DNA of 13,883 bases from a bacterium (GCA_027294925.1 JAPULM010000050.1:1-13883); one strand, 5' to 3'; numbered from the stretch's first letter, positions 7,900 through 13,883 are shown. Notes: a model not told the origin generated them from the sequence alone. Numbers and translations are program-made.

Positions 7900-8805
7900 T
7901 TAGGTTTTAAGGTCCCCAAACCCAAGAACGCGCAATAGAGCCTCATGCTGCTGCCAACCCTTCTTGACTTTAACAAACAGACGTAGATGAACTGGGCAAC
8001 GAAGCATGCGTGCAATTGCCAGTCTGGCCTGCTGGCTAATAGACTTAACCATACGGCCATGACGCCCAATAAGAATCCCTTTTTGCGATGCCTTCTCCAC
8101 CCACAGACAGGCCTCAATCTGGACGCCATTTGGCTGTTCCGTGATAGATTCAATTTCGACGGCGACGGCATACGGCACTTCCTGCTGGGTACGCAGGACG
8201 GCTTGCTCCCGAATCAGCTCAGCGACGAAAAATCGTTCGTCTCGGTCGGTAGGCATATCTTCGGGAAAATGACGCGGCCCTTGCGGCAAGTGCTTGACAA
8301 TCGAGTCAAGCAAAGCGGAAACATTTTCACCGCGCAACGCAGAAAGGGGGAACACCTCAACCAATGCAGTTTTTTTCTCAAATGCATCAATCAGTGGCAA
8401 AACTTTTGGTGCTGGCACAAGATCGACTTTGTTCAACACCCAAAACACCGGGATCTGACGACCCGCCAAGTGACGCTGCAGAAACGCCAGGTCGGGATAT
8501 GGATTGCGCGTCACATCGGTCATATACAGAACGATTTCAGGACTCGCCAATGCTTCTGACACCGCCTGCATCATGTACTGATTGAGTTTGGTCCGGGGTT
8601 GATGAATACCTGGTGTGTCTAAAAAAACCAATTGAGCGTGCGGAAAATTTTTGATGCCTTGAATTCGATGACGTGTGGTTTGTGGCTTAGGAGAGACAAT
8701 GGCAAGCTTTTCACCCATTATGGTGTTTAATAGTGTTGATTTTCCGACATTAGGTTTACCAAGGATGGTGATAATGCCAGACCGAAAAAACGAATCTTGC
8801 GTCAT
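7900..8805 (-). CDS. era: GTPase Era
   Basis: Era is an essential GTPase that binds the 3' end of 16S rRNA and assists 30S subunit maturation. The 301-residue protein has every G motif: GKPNVGKST at residues 16-24 (G1), DTPG at 63-66 (G3), NKVD at 125-128 (G4) and SAL at 155-157 (G5). The C-terminal KH domain includes GILIGRHGRMVKSI, the GxxG loop that contacts rRNA. The length is normal. The start at 8805 has no clear Shine-Dalgarno. The 13 bases covering and following it are duplicated just upstream, giving a second ATG at 8818 in another frame. A terminator for the upstream gene lies at about 8848-8885, so era needs its own promoter in the ~45 bp between; I could not identify one with confidence. 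Confidence 0.97.
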   Translation of the reverse strand: MTQDSFFRSGIITILGKPNVGKSTLLNTIMGEKLAIVSPKPQTTRHRIQGIKNFPHAQLVFLDTPGIHQPRTKLNQYMMQAVSEALASPEIVLYMTDVTRNPYPDLAFLQRHLAGRQIPVFWVLNKVDLVPAPKVLPLIDAFEKKTALVEVFPLSALRGENVSALLDSIVKHLPQGPRHFPEDMPTDRDERFFVAELIREQAVLRTQQEVPYAVAVEIESITEQPNGVQIEACLWVEKASQKGILIGRHGRMVKSISQQARLAIARMLRCPVHLRLFVKVKKGWQQHEALLRVLGFGDLKT

Positions 8806-8818
8806 AATCGTGCGTCAT
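8793..8818 (-). repeat. 13-bp tandem duplication spanning the era start codon
   Basis: On the minus strand ATGACGCACGATT (8818-8806) is directly followed by ATGACGCAAGATT (8805-8793), differing at one base. The second copy holds the era start. The first copy places another ATG 13 nt upstream; read from there the frame gives about 20 codons (MTHDYDARF...) and ends inside era, so it is not an N-terminal extension. Confidence 0.9.
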
Positions 8819-8847
8819 AAATGACGTAAAGGCCAAGATAGAGAGAT

Positions 8848-8885
8848 GAAAAAATCCGGCATTCCGCTTTTTAAGGAATGCCGGA
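8848..8885 (-). terminator. Rho-independent terminator of the LysM lipoprotein gene
   Basis: A perfect 10-bp stem, CCGGCATTCC (8856-8865) and GGAATGCCGG (8875-8884), encloses a 9-nt loop. An adjacent T-A pair extends the stem to 11 bp. On the minus strand it is followed immediately by a run of T. It begins 37 bp after the lipoprotein stop codon and separates that gene from era. Confidence 0.9.
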
Positions 8886-8921
8886 ACTACGAATAACATC
8901 AAATCAATTGAGGCAGAACCG

Positions 8922-9887
8922 TTACCGCCGAACACCTTCGAGTATGTAGTAATCAGGTCCATCCCCAATCCGCCAAGGGCCACGCCGCTGTGCCCTTTGG
9001 ATAGAGGCGGCAGCCTCCTCTTGTGAGTAATCACGAGGCACTGAAAGCACCTGATTAGGATGAATCAAATCAGGGTCACGAATTTGATCACGATTTGCCT
9101 TATAAAGTAATGGCCACATGAAGGGATTACCATAAATAGGTCTATGTGATGAGATACCCCATAAGCTATCACCACGCTTTACGGTATATTGGCTCGGCTT
9201 AGCAGCTGAGCGATTGGCAGCGGCAATGCCGGCTTTAACGGCAATGTCATTAGCCTTAAGACAATCAGTTTGAGCAGCCTTCAACCGACTCAGAGCTTTC
9301 TTGTATTTTCCCTTGGCAAAGAGAAATTCAGCTTCGAGATGAGCCGATTCTGCACTCAGCAAGGCGGTTTGAGCCGGTACCAAGTCGTCGGAAGTAGCAC
9401 CTGCTACTTCAGCAGCTTCAATGGCGCGGTTAGCGTTTTCAATACAAGGCCCGACCCTAGACAAGCCTGCTTCAGCATCGGCTCGTTGGCGTGCTTTTGC
9501 AGCACGTTTCAACGATTCTTCACGAGCTTTAGAGGCCATCGCTTTGATTTTATTACATTCCTCTAAAGCGGTCATCAACCGATCCATTGCCTCTTGGTTC
9601 TTGCCATCAGTCAGAAGCTGGCGCGACGCATCCAGGGCATCCCGGGCATCAGCGATGGCGCTGCTGGATGGCGCCATATCACCGGTGCTAGCGCCTGCAA
9701 CTAGAGCTGACTTCACAACACCCTCAGAGCGCTGAATACAATCTTCGAGAGCAGCTATACGCTCGTTAACTTCAGCCATAGGGGGCCCTGTAGGAGCCTG
9801 AGGACAACCGGCAACCACCAGACCAACTAAGGCTATCAAAGCAATCCAAATAATACGTCTAGAAGTAAGGGCGTTTCTCGCATTCAT
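8922..9887 (-). CDS. LysM-domain lipoprotein with two DUF4398-like helical repeats
   Basis: A 321-residue exported protein. Residues 1-28 are a lipoprotein signal peptide: basic start (TSRR), a hydrophobic core, and the lipobox VVAGC with the lipidated cysteine at 28. Residues ~37-220 are helical and contain two related copies: an AGAS-x-GDMAPSS...DARDALDASRQLLTDGKNQEAMDRL unit is echoed by AGATSDDLVPAQ...AESAHLEAEFLFAKGKYKKALSRL. This is reminiscent of DUF4398. Residues ~232-286 are a LysM module (YTVKRGDSLWGIS...YGNPFMWPLLYKANRDQI...HPNQVLSVP) of the kind that binds peptidoglycan, with a 35-residue tail. It is probably an outer-membrane-anchored, wall-binding structural protein; its cellular task is not known. 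ATG at 9887 follows GAGGAGG. It has its own promoter and terminator, so it is monocistronic. Confidence 0.88.
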   Translation of the reverse strand: MNARNALTSRRIIWIALIALVGLVVAGCPQAPTGPPMAEVNERIAALEDCIQRSEGVVKSALVAGASTGDMAPSSSAIADARDALDASRQLLTDGKNQEAMDRLMTALEECNKIKAMASKAREESLKRAAKARQRADAEAGLSRVGPCIENANRAIEAAEVAGATSDDLVPAQTALLSAESAHLEAEFLFAKGKYKKALSRLKAAQTDCLKANDIAVKAGIAAANRSAAKPSQYTVKRGDSLWGISSHRPIYGNPFMWPLLYKANRDQIRDPDLIHPNQVLSVPRDYSQEEAAASIQRAQRRGPWRIGDGPDYYILEGVRR

Positions 9888-9938
9888 AGCGTTGAGGCCT
9901 CCTCATGTAGCGATTAGCCGGGTAATCCACCATGGCAT

Positions 9939-9968
9939 AGACTAGCATTCTGAGCAAAATTCTGTCAA
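9939..9968 (-). promoter_or_regulatory. Sigma70-type promoter for the LysM lipoprotein gene
   Basis: On the minus strand a perfect -35 TTGACA (9963-9968) is followed after 18 bp by TAGTCT (9939-9944) with a TG just upstream of it (extended -10 TGC). Transcription would begin near 9931, giving a leader of about 45 nt before the GAGGAGG ribosome-binding site. The -10 hexamer matches the consensus at only three positions, which the extended -10 may offset. Confidence 0.6.
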
Positions 9969-10102
9969 GAAGAAACCTGGGTCTACTTGACCAAGCTAGC
10001 TAGACCACCTCAAATTTCCCAGTCATAAGGGGGAATAATGCGTTGTGAAAATGTGCGAGAATAGACAAAATCGAATCAGGCGTTAACCGGGCAAGGTATT
10101 TG

Positions 10103-10159
10103 AGAAGAAAAAACAGCTAGAGAAACTCGACGTTCAAAACGAACTTCTCTAGCTGTTTT
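10103..10159 (-). terminator. Long-stem rho-independent terminator after the 115-residue hypothetical gene
   Basis: A perfect 15-bp inverted repeat (10110-10124 with 10145-10159, core ACAGCTAGAGAA) encloses a 20-nt loop that can itself fold (CGTT...AACG). On the minus strand the stem is followed by TTTTTTCTTCT. The stem starts 10 bp after the TAA at 10170, which is correct placement for termination of that gene. Confidence 0.88.
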
Positions 10160-10169
10160 GGCACTTGTT

Positions 10170-10517
10170 TTATGCGACCACTTCTTCAACACGAATTTCT
10201 GTTGTCTCAGCCATTTTGCTATCCAGTGAGGAATCTTGGCTGGCACCCGATACATACTGCTCAAGCGCAACAATATTTATATTATCCAAGATAAAACAAA
10301 TCTCTTTTTCAATTAAATTAATTTCTTTTTCAAAGAATCTTTTCTTTTTCGAAATATCATCTAAGTCACTGCAATCCCCTTTACCAAAATCATCCAAAAA
10401 ATGAGAAATTGAATCCCACTCCTCTTGTAAAATTTCTATCATAATTTGTCGTCTCGCACGTTTCTCAACTGTCAAACGAAGCAATGCCAGTGACTTCAAT
10501 AAGGTCGCTTTGTCCAT
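10170..10517 (-). CDS. Hypothetical helical protein, 115 residues
   Basis: I do not recognise this protein. It starts MDKATLLKSLALLRLTVEKR and is mostly charged, amphipathic helix. Residues ~55-90 (KKKRFFEKEINLIEKEI and onward) have the heptad-like spacing of a coiled coil. The C-terminus is acidic (EEVVA). No signal peptide, membrane span or cysteine cluster is seen. Two things support real coding: a purine-rich AAGGAAGGGGAGG just before the ATG at 10517, and a strong intrinsic terminator 10 bp after the stop. Base composition is far more AT-rich than in the housekeeping genes, with many AAA, TTT and ATT codons, which suggests recent acquisition or a lineage-specific gene. A TATAGC-like -10 lies about 60 bp upstream without a good -35. 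An accessory or regulatory role would be a guess. Confidence 0.72.
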   Translation of the reverse strand: MDKATLLKSLALLRLTVEKRARRQIMIEILQEEWDSISHFLDDFGKGDCSDLDDISKKKRFFEKEINLIEKEICFILDNINIVALEQYVSGASQDSSLDSKMAETTEIRVEEVVA

Positions 10518-10618
10518 AAAGCCTCCCCTTCCTTTCGATTTATGATGGGACTCATATCCTTAATCTGCTATACAATACGTTCTTATGCTCCCTTGTGTTG
10601 TAATCACCAGACTGTGGT

Positions 10619-10643
10619 AACAAAGCCCGACAACAAAGCCCGA
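10619..10643. repeat. 13-bp tandem direct repeat
   Basis: AACAAAGCCCGA occurs at 10619-10630 and again at 10632-10643, separated by one C. It lies about 100-125 bp upstream of the minus-strand hypothetical gene. Confidence 0.9.
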
Positions 10644-10893
10644 GGAATATGGAACTTATCGTCATAACAGATCGAAACTTGAGGAGACTTGGGCAATCCA
10701 ATTAGCGTTAGTTGGTAGTCAATTTCTATATGTTTTCATGCCCAACTTATCTTAAGAAAAGCAAAAAAATCCGAGCAACCGTTGAGTTGTTTGGGCGTTA
10801 CCCCCTCCCTTTTTTGCCAATAAATTTGTCTGATGTATAAAAAAATCTTTTTTTAGTATAACTAATTAACAATCAATGTCATGTAAGATTGAA

Positions 10894-10899
10894 TATAAT
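10894..10899 (+). promoter_or_regulatory. Consensus -10 box, possible promoter for the plus-strand hypothetical gene
   Basis: A perfect TATAAT sits on the plus strand upstream of the 133-residue ORF. The hexamer 17 bp upstream is a poor -35, so activator help or an AT-rich UP-like element would be needed. A start near 10906 gives a leader of about 128 nt. In DNA this AT-rich, a chance TATAAT is quite possible. Confidence 0.35.
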
Positions 10900-11033
10900 T
10901 TTTAATGTCTTGATAATTGGAATTTTTATAGTTCAATTGAAAATTTTTATTGTATTACAAAATTTGTTCTTTTAGAATGCAACACCATGTAGGAAATAAA
11001 TGGTATCCCAAAGAGAAAAAAGGTCGACGTATT

Positions 11034-11435
11034 ATGTACCAAACCAACTTCGGGCTTCAACACGCTATCCAGGACGAATGGATTACCGAAGAATGGCATG
11101 GCGTCCTAGCCGAGCAAGCACAGTTACTAGAACAAATTCTATATCAGGTAAACGAAACGGTATCAGATATTCGTCACAGTGATGCGCCTAGGCCGGAACA
11201 AACGGCTAATCTCGAGTTTGTTTTCGAGGAAGCATTACGTATATTGATGACCAGATCCCAACATCATGCATGCGTGGAGAATAAGATCGCAAAGATCAGA
11301 GAAAGCTTCGATTCGACCTATCCCGTGCCAATCGGGGCCGAGAAACGACTTCGGGTCATGGAGCAGGTCAACGCCACTTTGCATGCCAATTTATCCCTTG
11401 CCCGTCAACAGGTGGATAAGCTTCGGCAAGCCTAA
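11034..11435 (+). CDS. Hypothetical helical protein, 133 residues
   Basis: I do not recognise this protein. It is the only plus-strand gene I accept in the window. I chose ATG 11034 (MYQTNFGLQHAIQDEW) because AAAAAAGG lies about 10 bp upstream. The frame is open further back, to ATG 10977 (MQHHVGNKWYPK) and TTG 10950, so 152 or 161 residues are possible. The product is largely alpha-helical and charged, with LLEQILYQVNETVSDIRH early and RLRVMEQVNATLHANLSLARQQVDKL at the end, the latter likely coiled-coil. There is no signal peptide or membrane segment. Codon use is less AT-biased than in its divergent neighbour and nearer to the housekeeping genes, which argues for real coding. A hairpin at 11527-11561 could be its terminator. 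Confidence 0.65.
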   Translation: MYQTNFGLQHAIQDEWITEEWHGVLAEQAQLLEQILYQVNETVSDIRHSDAPRPEQTANLEFVFEEALRILMTRSQHHACVENKIAKIRESFDSTYPVPIGAEKRLRVMEQVNATLHANLSLARQQVDKLRQA

Positions 11436-11774
11436 TTTAAGCAGTTCCTCAATCGCAGGATGATCTAAAAGCTGCATGAATTATGTTATTCTCCGGTAAT
11501 CATCATCACATCTTCATCGCGGCGGGCTGGGGCTAATTATCTGTTCAATAACTAGCCCCAGAATTGCTGGGAAGAATTTTAAGGAAAGACGTAAGGTTAC
11601 CTAGGCAGAAACCGTGCCAGAATGTAACATCTTGATTTTAATGGGAATCTAAAGCCGGAAAACAAAAATTAGGTCAGCTTTGACCAATGATTGGGCTCTA
11701 ACTGGGTCATACCGTTCCCAAAAAAACGGACTTTAGTTGAACAACTGCTGGTGAACAACTTTGCCAGGCGTAAA
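11436..11774. other. Gene-free convergent intergenic region between the plus-strand hypothetical gene and aspS
   Basis: Both flanking genes end here. I see no gene, only short open frames such as 28 codons on the minus strand at 11391-11477. The stretch holds a GC-rich hairpin at 11527-11561, a sigma54-like motif on the minus strand at 11605-11619, and direct TGAACAACT repeats 14 bp apart at 11738-11760. A small inverted repeat overlaps the aspS stop (11767-11781). None forms a textbook terminator for aspS, though a T7 run lies on the minus strand at 11720-11726. Confidence 0.6.
11527..11561 (+). terminator. GC-rich hairpin, possible terminator
   Basis: CTGGGGCTA (11527-11535) pairs perfectly with TAGCCCCAG (11553-11561). 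After one mismatch a further TTAT/ATAA pairing leaves a 7-nt loop. It is about 90 bp downstream of the plus-strand gene. No U-run follows directly on either strand, so a rho-independent role is doubtful; 3'-end protection or an attenuator-like structure are alternatives. Confidence 0.4.
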
Positions 11775-13556
11775 TTACGCCAGGCGAATATGCAAATCCC
11801 TCAATTGTAGTGCCGCAACTGGAGAAGGTGCTCCCGTCATTAAATCACTTGCACGCTGCGTTTTCGGAAACGCAATAACGTCACGCAAACTTTCGCTATT
11901 GGCCAGCAACATACAAAGCCGATCAAAACCAAAAGCGAATCCCCCATGAGGTGGAGCACCGGTGTCTAGTGCATCCAACATAAAGCCAAATTGCTGCCGT
12001 GCCTCTTGCTCACTATAGCCCAGTATCTCGAAAATTTTGAGCTGGACGTCCGACCGATGGTTTCGTAAACTACCGGAGCCCAATTCGACCCCATTAATGA
12101 CCAAATCGTAATGTGTCCCTATGACCGCGCTTGGCGTTATGGAAAGAGACTCGATATCATCATCACGAGGAGCGACAAACGGCATATGCATATAGGTAAT
12201 TTGACCGTTCTTATCCTCTTGAAAGACAGGAAAGTCTACGACGAACAACGCGTCCCATGGCCGCTCATCATGTCGGCCAAGACGTTGGCCGAGCTCCAAC
12301 CGTAAGCGGCTTAATACATCATTCGCCAGGGCGGGTTGATCTGCTATGAAAAGTAAAAGATGACCGGGTTTGAGATGGGCCCGCTCATTGATTTGCTGCT
12401 GTTCACGTGCGTCCAAATACTTAGCGATCGGCGACTGCCAGCTACCCTCCGGTGCGATTCGAACCCACGCCATGCCCTTAGCGCCCCACTGCTGAGACAA
12501 GCCTATCAGGCGATCCAAATCACCTCGTGACACGCCAACCGCATCCGCAATGGGTATGGCGCGGACTACACCCCCTTTTTTAACAGCGCTCGAAAATACC
12601 TGAAAAGCGCTTTCTGCAAGGATATCGGATAAATCGACAAGATCTAGATTAATTCGCGTATCAGGACGATCGGTACCATAGCGCGACATTACGTCGTTGT
12701 ACGTACGGCGCGGAAAGGGGCGATTCAACTCAATGCCACAGACATCCTGAAAAGCACGTACGGTGATCTCCTCTAAAACCTGGAGTACCTCATCAACTCC
12801 TACAAAAGACATCTCGAGATCAATCTGGGTAAATTCAAGTTGACGGTCTGCCCGTTGATCTTCATCTCGAAAACAACGTGCAATCTGAAAATAGCCATCA
12901 AACCCTGCAATCATCAGGAGTTGCTTGATGATTTGTGGGGACTGTGGCAAAGCATAGAAACTACCAGGGTAAATACGACTCGGCACCAAAAAATCGCGCG
13001 CTCCCTCTGGCGTCGAACGGCCCAGCATCGGGGTTTCGATTTCAAGCAGTCCCAGTTCCGAACAAGTGGCTCGGACGGATTGAAACAAGCGATGGCGAAG
13101 CAAAAGCCGTTTTTGCGTCTCAGGACGGCGGAGATCGTGGATACGATGATGTAAACGAACGGATTCGTCTACCGTGATTCCGTCTTCAATCGGAAAAGGT
13201 GGTGTTGTGGCAAAATTCAAAATTCTAAGTTCTGTCGCCAACAGTTCAACCTCGCCGGTTGGGAGTTTGGCGTTGATGGCATCCTCCGCACGTGGTTCAA
13301 GTCTACCTTGAACCAAAATCACAAATTCAGACCTAAGCTCCCCCGCCTTTTTATGTATTTCAGGTGCCGTATCAGGCTTGAAGACAACTTGCGCCAAGCC
13401 AGTCCGATCGCGCAGATCTATAAATACAACTCCCCCATGATCTCGGCGTCGCTGCACCCAACCACATAGAACAACGATCTGTCCGACATGAGTTGGACGC
13501 AAGGTGCCGCAAAAGTGAGAACGGCGCAAATCGCCAAGGGAGTCCAGTTCCTTCAC
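11775..13556 (-). CDS. aspS: Aspartyl-tRNA synthetase, bacterial type
   Basis: AspRS charges tRNA-Asp. I choose GTG 13556 because GGAGG lies 5 bp upstream and the product is then 593 residues, matching the bacterial family (about 590). ATG 13607 and TTG 13619 add 17 or 21 residues without a ribosome-binding site. Layout: N-terminal OB-fold anticodon domain (CGWVQRRRDHGGVVFIDLRDR, about residues 31-51), class II catalytic core with the QSPQ flipping-loop region (LPQSPQIIKQLLM), motif 2 (FRDEDQRADRQLEFTQ, about 229-244), a bacterial GAD insertion, and motif 3 (GFAFGFDRL, about 539-547). The histidine in RRRDHGG (about residue 40) is the residue often seen in non-discriminating AspRS, which also charges tRNA-Asn; this is only suggestive. 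A sigma70-like promoter lies at 13656-13684. The minus-strand leader would be about 90 nt. Confidence 0.96.
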   Translation of the reverse strand: MKELDSLGDLRRSHFCGTLRPTHVGQIVVLCGWVQRRRDHGGVVFIDLRDRTGLAQVVFKPDTAPEIHKKAGELRSEFVILVQGRLEPRAEDAINAKLPTGEVELLATELRILNFATTPPFPIEDGITVDESVRLHHRIHDLRRPETQKRLLLRHRLFQSVRATCSELGLLEIETPMLGRSTPEGARDFLVPSRIYPGSFYALPQSPQIIKQLLMIAGFDGYFQIARCFRDEDQRADRQLEFTQIDLEMSFVGVDEVLQVLEEITVRAFQDVCGIELNRPFPRRTYNDVMSRYGTDRPDTRINLDLVDLSDILAESAFQVFSSAVKKGGVVRAIPIADAVGVSRGDLDRLIGLSQQWGAKGMAWVRIAPEGSWQSPIAKYLDAREQQQINERAHLKPGHLLLFIADQPALANDVLSRLRLELGQRLGRHDERPWDALFVVDFPVFQEDKNGQITYMHMPFVAPRDDDIESLSITPSAVIGTHYDLVINGVELGSGSLRNHRSDVQLKIFEILGYSEQEARQQFGFMLDALDTGAPPHGGFAFGFDRLCMLLANSESLRDVIAFPKTQRASDLMTGAPSPVAALQLRDLHIRLA

Positions 13557-13631
13557 AATAACCTCCGATGATTTAACCTCATCTAGTATAGAATGTGCGA
13601 CACTCATGCAGATAATCAAAATGGCAGGGTT

Positions 13632-13772
13632 TTAACTAGGTTTGACGCAGATAAAAGAATATAATTCAGGACTTATCTCGTCAAGCAGCGGCCTTTTGCT
13701 ATCAAACAAAATGTTTTTTGGCTTAATGAACCCATCTATTGCAGCAATGTCAATTTTTTTTAAATCCATCAT
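13632..13772 (-). pseudogene. Small ORF of 46 codons, possibly a frameshifted C-terminal remnant of a nucleotide-sugar dehydrogenase
   Basis: An open frame runs from a double ATG at 13772 to TAA at 13632 and begins MMDLKKIDIAAIDGFIKPKN. The start follows a GAGG directly, too close for a good ribosome-binding site. A second ATG at 13788 with a better GGGAGG site reads 12 codons (MLRAEDDGFKKN) and stops at a run of eight A. Removing one A would join the two frames as ...DGFKKIDIAAIDGFIKPKNILF. The joined text, with a KP-x-x-x-LFDSK segment and a terminal aromatic, loosely resembles the end of UDP-sugar dehydrogenases of the TviB/WbpA kind. That resemblance is weak and from memory. It may be a remnant, a real microprotein or chance. 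Confidence 0.28.
13656..13684 (-). promoter_or_regulatory. Sigma70-type promoter for aspS
   Basis: On the minus strand TTGACG (13679-13684) is followed after exactly 17 bp by TATTCT (13656-13661). Transcription would begin near 13648, about 90 nt before the GTG start. The promoter lies inside the 3' half of the small ORF at 13632-13772, which makes that ORF less likely to be a normal operon partner. Confidence 0.55.
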
Positions 13773-13883
13773 CCTCGGCTCTCAACATGCTCTATTTTCC
13801 TCCCTCGAGATCATGGTGCAGCTGGTATCTAGCGCCTGCCAAACCTCTAAAAAAATAATAAACAGACTTGACATCTTACTAAT

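Larger units (their letters stand above)
10518..11033. other. AT-rich intergenic region between divergent hypothetical genes
   Basis: No convincing gene was found on either strand, although the downstream plus frame stays open back to about 10950. The stretch from roughly 10730 to 10980 is very AT-rich, with an A7/T7 inverted tract near 10840-10855. It holds a 13-bp tandem repeat (10619-10643), two similar 15-bp AT motifs about 20 bp apart (10915-10950), and a perfect TATAAT at 10894-10899. It probably contains the two divergent promoters. No tRNA or known riboswitch was recognised. Confidence 0.7.

Noticed and set aside
7776..8171. Minus-strand frame of 131 codons overlapping era and recO
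   Set aside because: It is in a different frame from two confidently identified genes and has no recognisable motifs.
7987..8559. Open plus-strand frame of 190 codons
   Set aside because: It lies wholly antisense to era, whose G motifs and KH domain are unmistakable; the translation shows no family features.
8756..9034. Minus-strand frame of 92 codons bridging the LysM gene end and the era start
   Set aside because: It overlaps two real genes in another frame and runs through the intrinsic terminator. Only its last ~20 codons matter, as the upstream ATG created by the 13-bp duplication.
10027..10060. AGGGGGA followed by ATG on the plus strand
   Set aside because: The frame stops after 8 codons, so the ribosome-binding site is probably coincidental.
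10076..10273. Minus-strand frame of 65 codons
   Set aside because: It passes through the terminator hairpin and overlaps the 3' end of the 115-residue gene; no ribosome-binding site.
11391..11477. Minus-strand 28-codon ORF beginning MQLLDHPAIEELLKLG with a distant GGAG
   Set aside because: Short, overlapping the end of the plus-strand gene, with ribosome-binding site spacing too long; no independent support.
11767..11781. GGCGTAA/TTACGCC inverted repeat at the aspS stop
   Set aside because: The loop is too small for a stable terminator and no T-run follows directly.
13868..13873. TTGACA on the plus strand at the right edge
   Set aside because: The matching -10 box would fall outside the window, so a promoter cannot be assessed.

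Overview
This window reads like the chromosome of a free-standing Gram-negative bacterium. It carries a lipoprotein signal peptide with a lipobox, a SPOR-domain inner-membrane protein, and Era, RecO, ArgS, AspS, LysC, Hom and PpdK in ordinary bacterial forms. The lineage cannot be fixed from one window. Grouping era/recO with ppdK, plus a long LysM lipoprotein with DUF4398-like repeats, makes me think of Nitrospirota or a neighbouring lineage, but that is a weak inference. No phage, IS element, CRISPR array, tRNA or rRNA was seen.

Almost everything is on the minus strand, so transcription runs right to left. At the right end, a small ORF of uncertain status lies at 13632-13772. aspS (11775-13556) follows, with its own sigma70-like promoter. 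Then comes an accessory-looking stretch (about 10100-11770): one plus-strand hypothetical gene (11034-11435), a strongly AT-rich intergenic region, and one minus-strand hypothetical gene (10170-10517) ending in a clear intrinsic terminator. Next is a monocistronic LysM lipoprotein gene (8922-9887) with a good promoter and a textbook terminator. Left of it is the housekeeping block: era, recO, argS, a SPOR-domain gene, a tiny broken aminotransferase gene, hom, lysC and ppdK. The ppdK gene runs off the left edge with about 610 codons visible.

The left block appears to be one or two operons. era-recO are 15 bp apart. argS starts 97 bp beyond recO and may have its own promoter. From argS to ppdK the gaps are 42, 41, 27, 21 and 28 bp. 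It joins arginine-tRNA charging and a cell-envelope SPOR protein to the first and third steps of the aspartate pathway (LysC, Hom) and to pyruvate/PEP interconversion (PpdK).

The most interesting item is the 52-codon ORF at 4459-4617. Its first part matches the N-terminus of an AlaC/YfdZ-type aminotransferase and its last part matches the C-terminus of the same family. It therefore looks like an in-frame internal deletion of about 1 kb in a gene that commonly sits just upstream of hom. Other points are a 13-bp tandem duplication that has copied the era start codon, an arginyl-tRNA synthetase with an altered HIGH motif, the AT-rich hypothetical-gene pocket, and a possible frameshifted gene remnant upstream of aspS. 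I did not find a convincing new multi-gene system.
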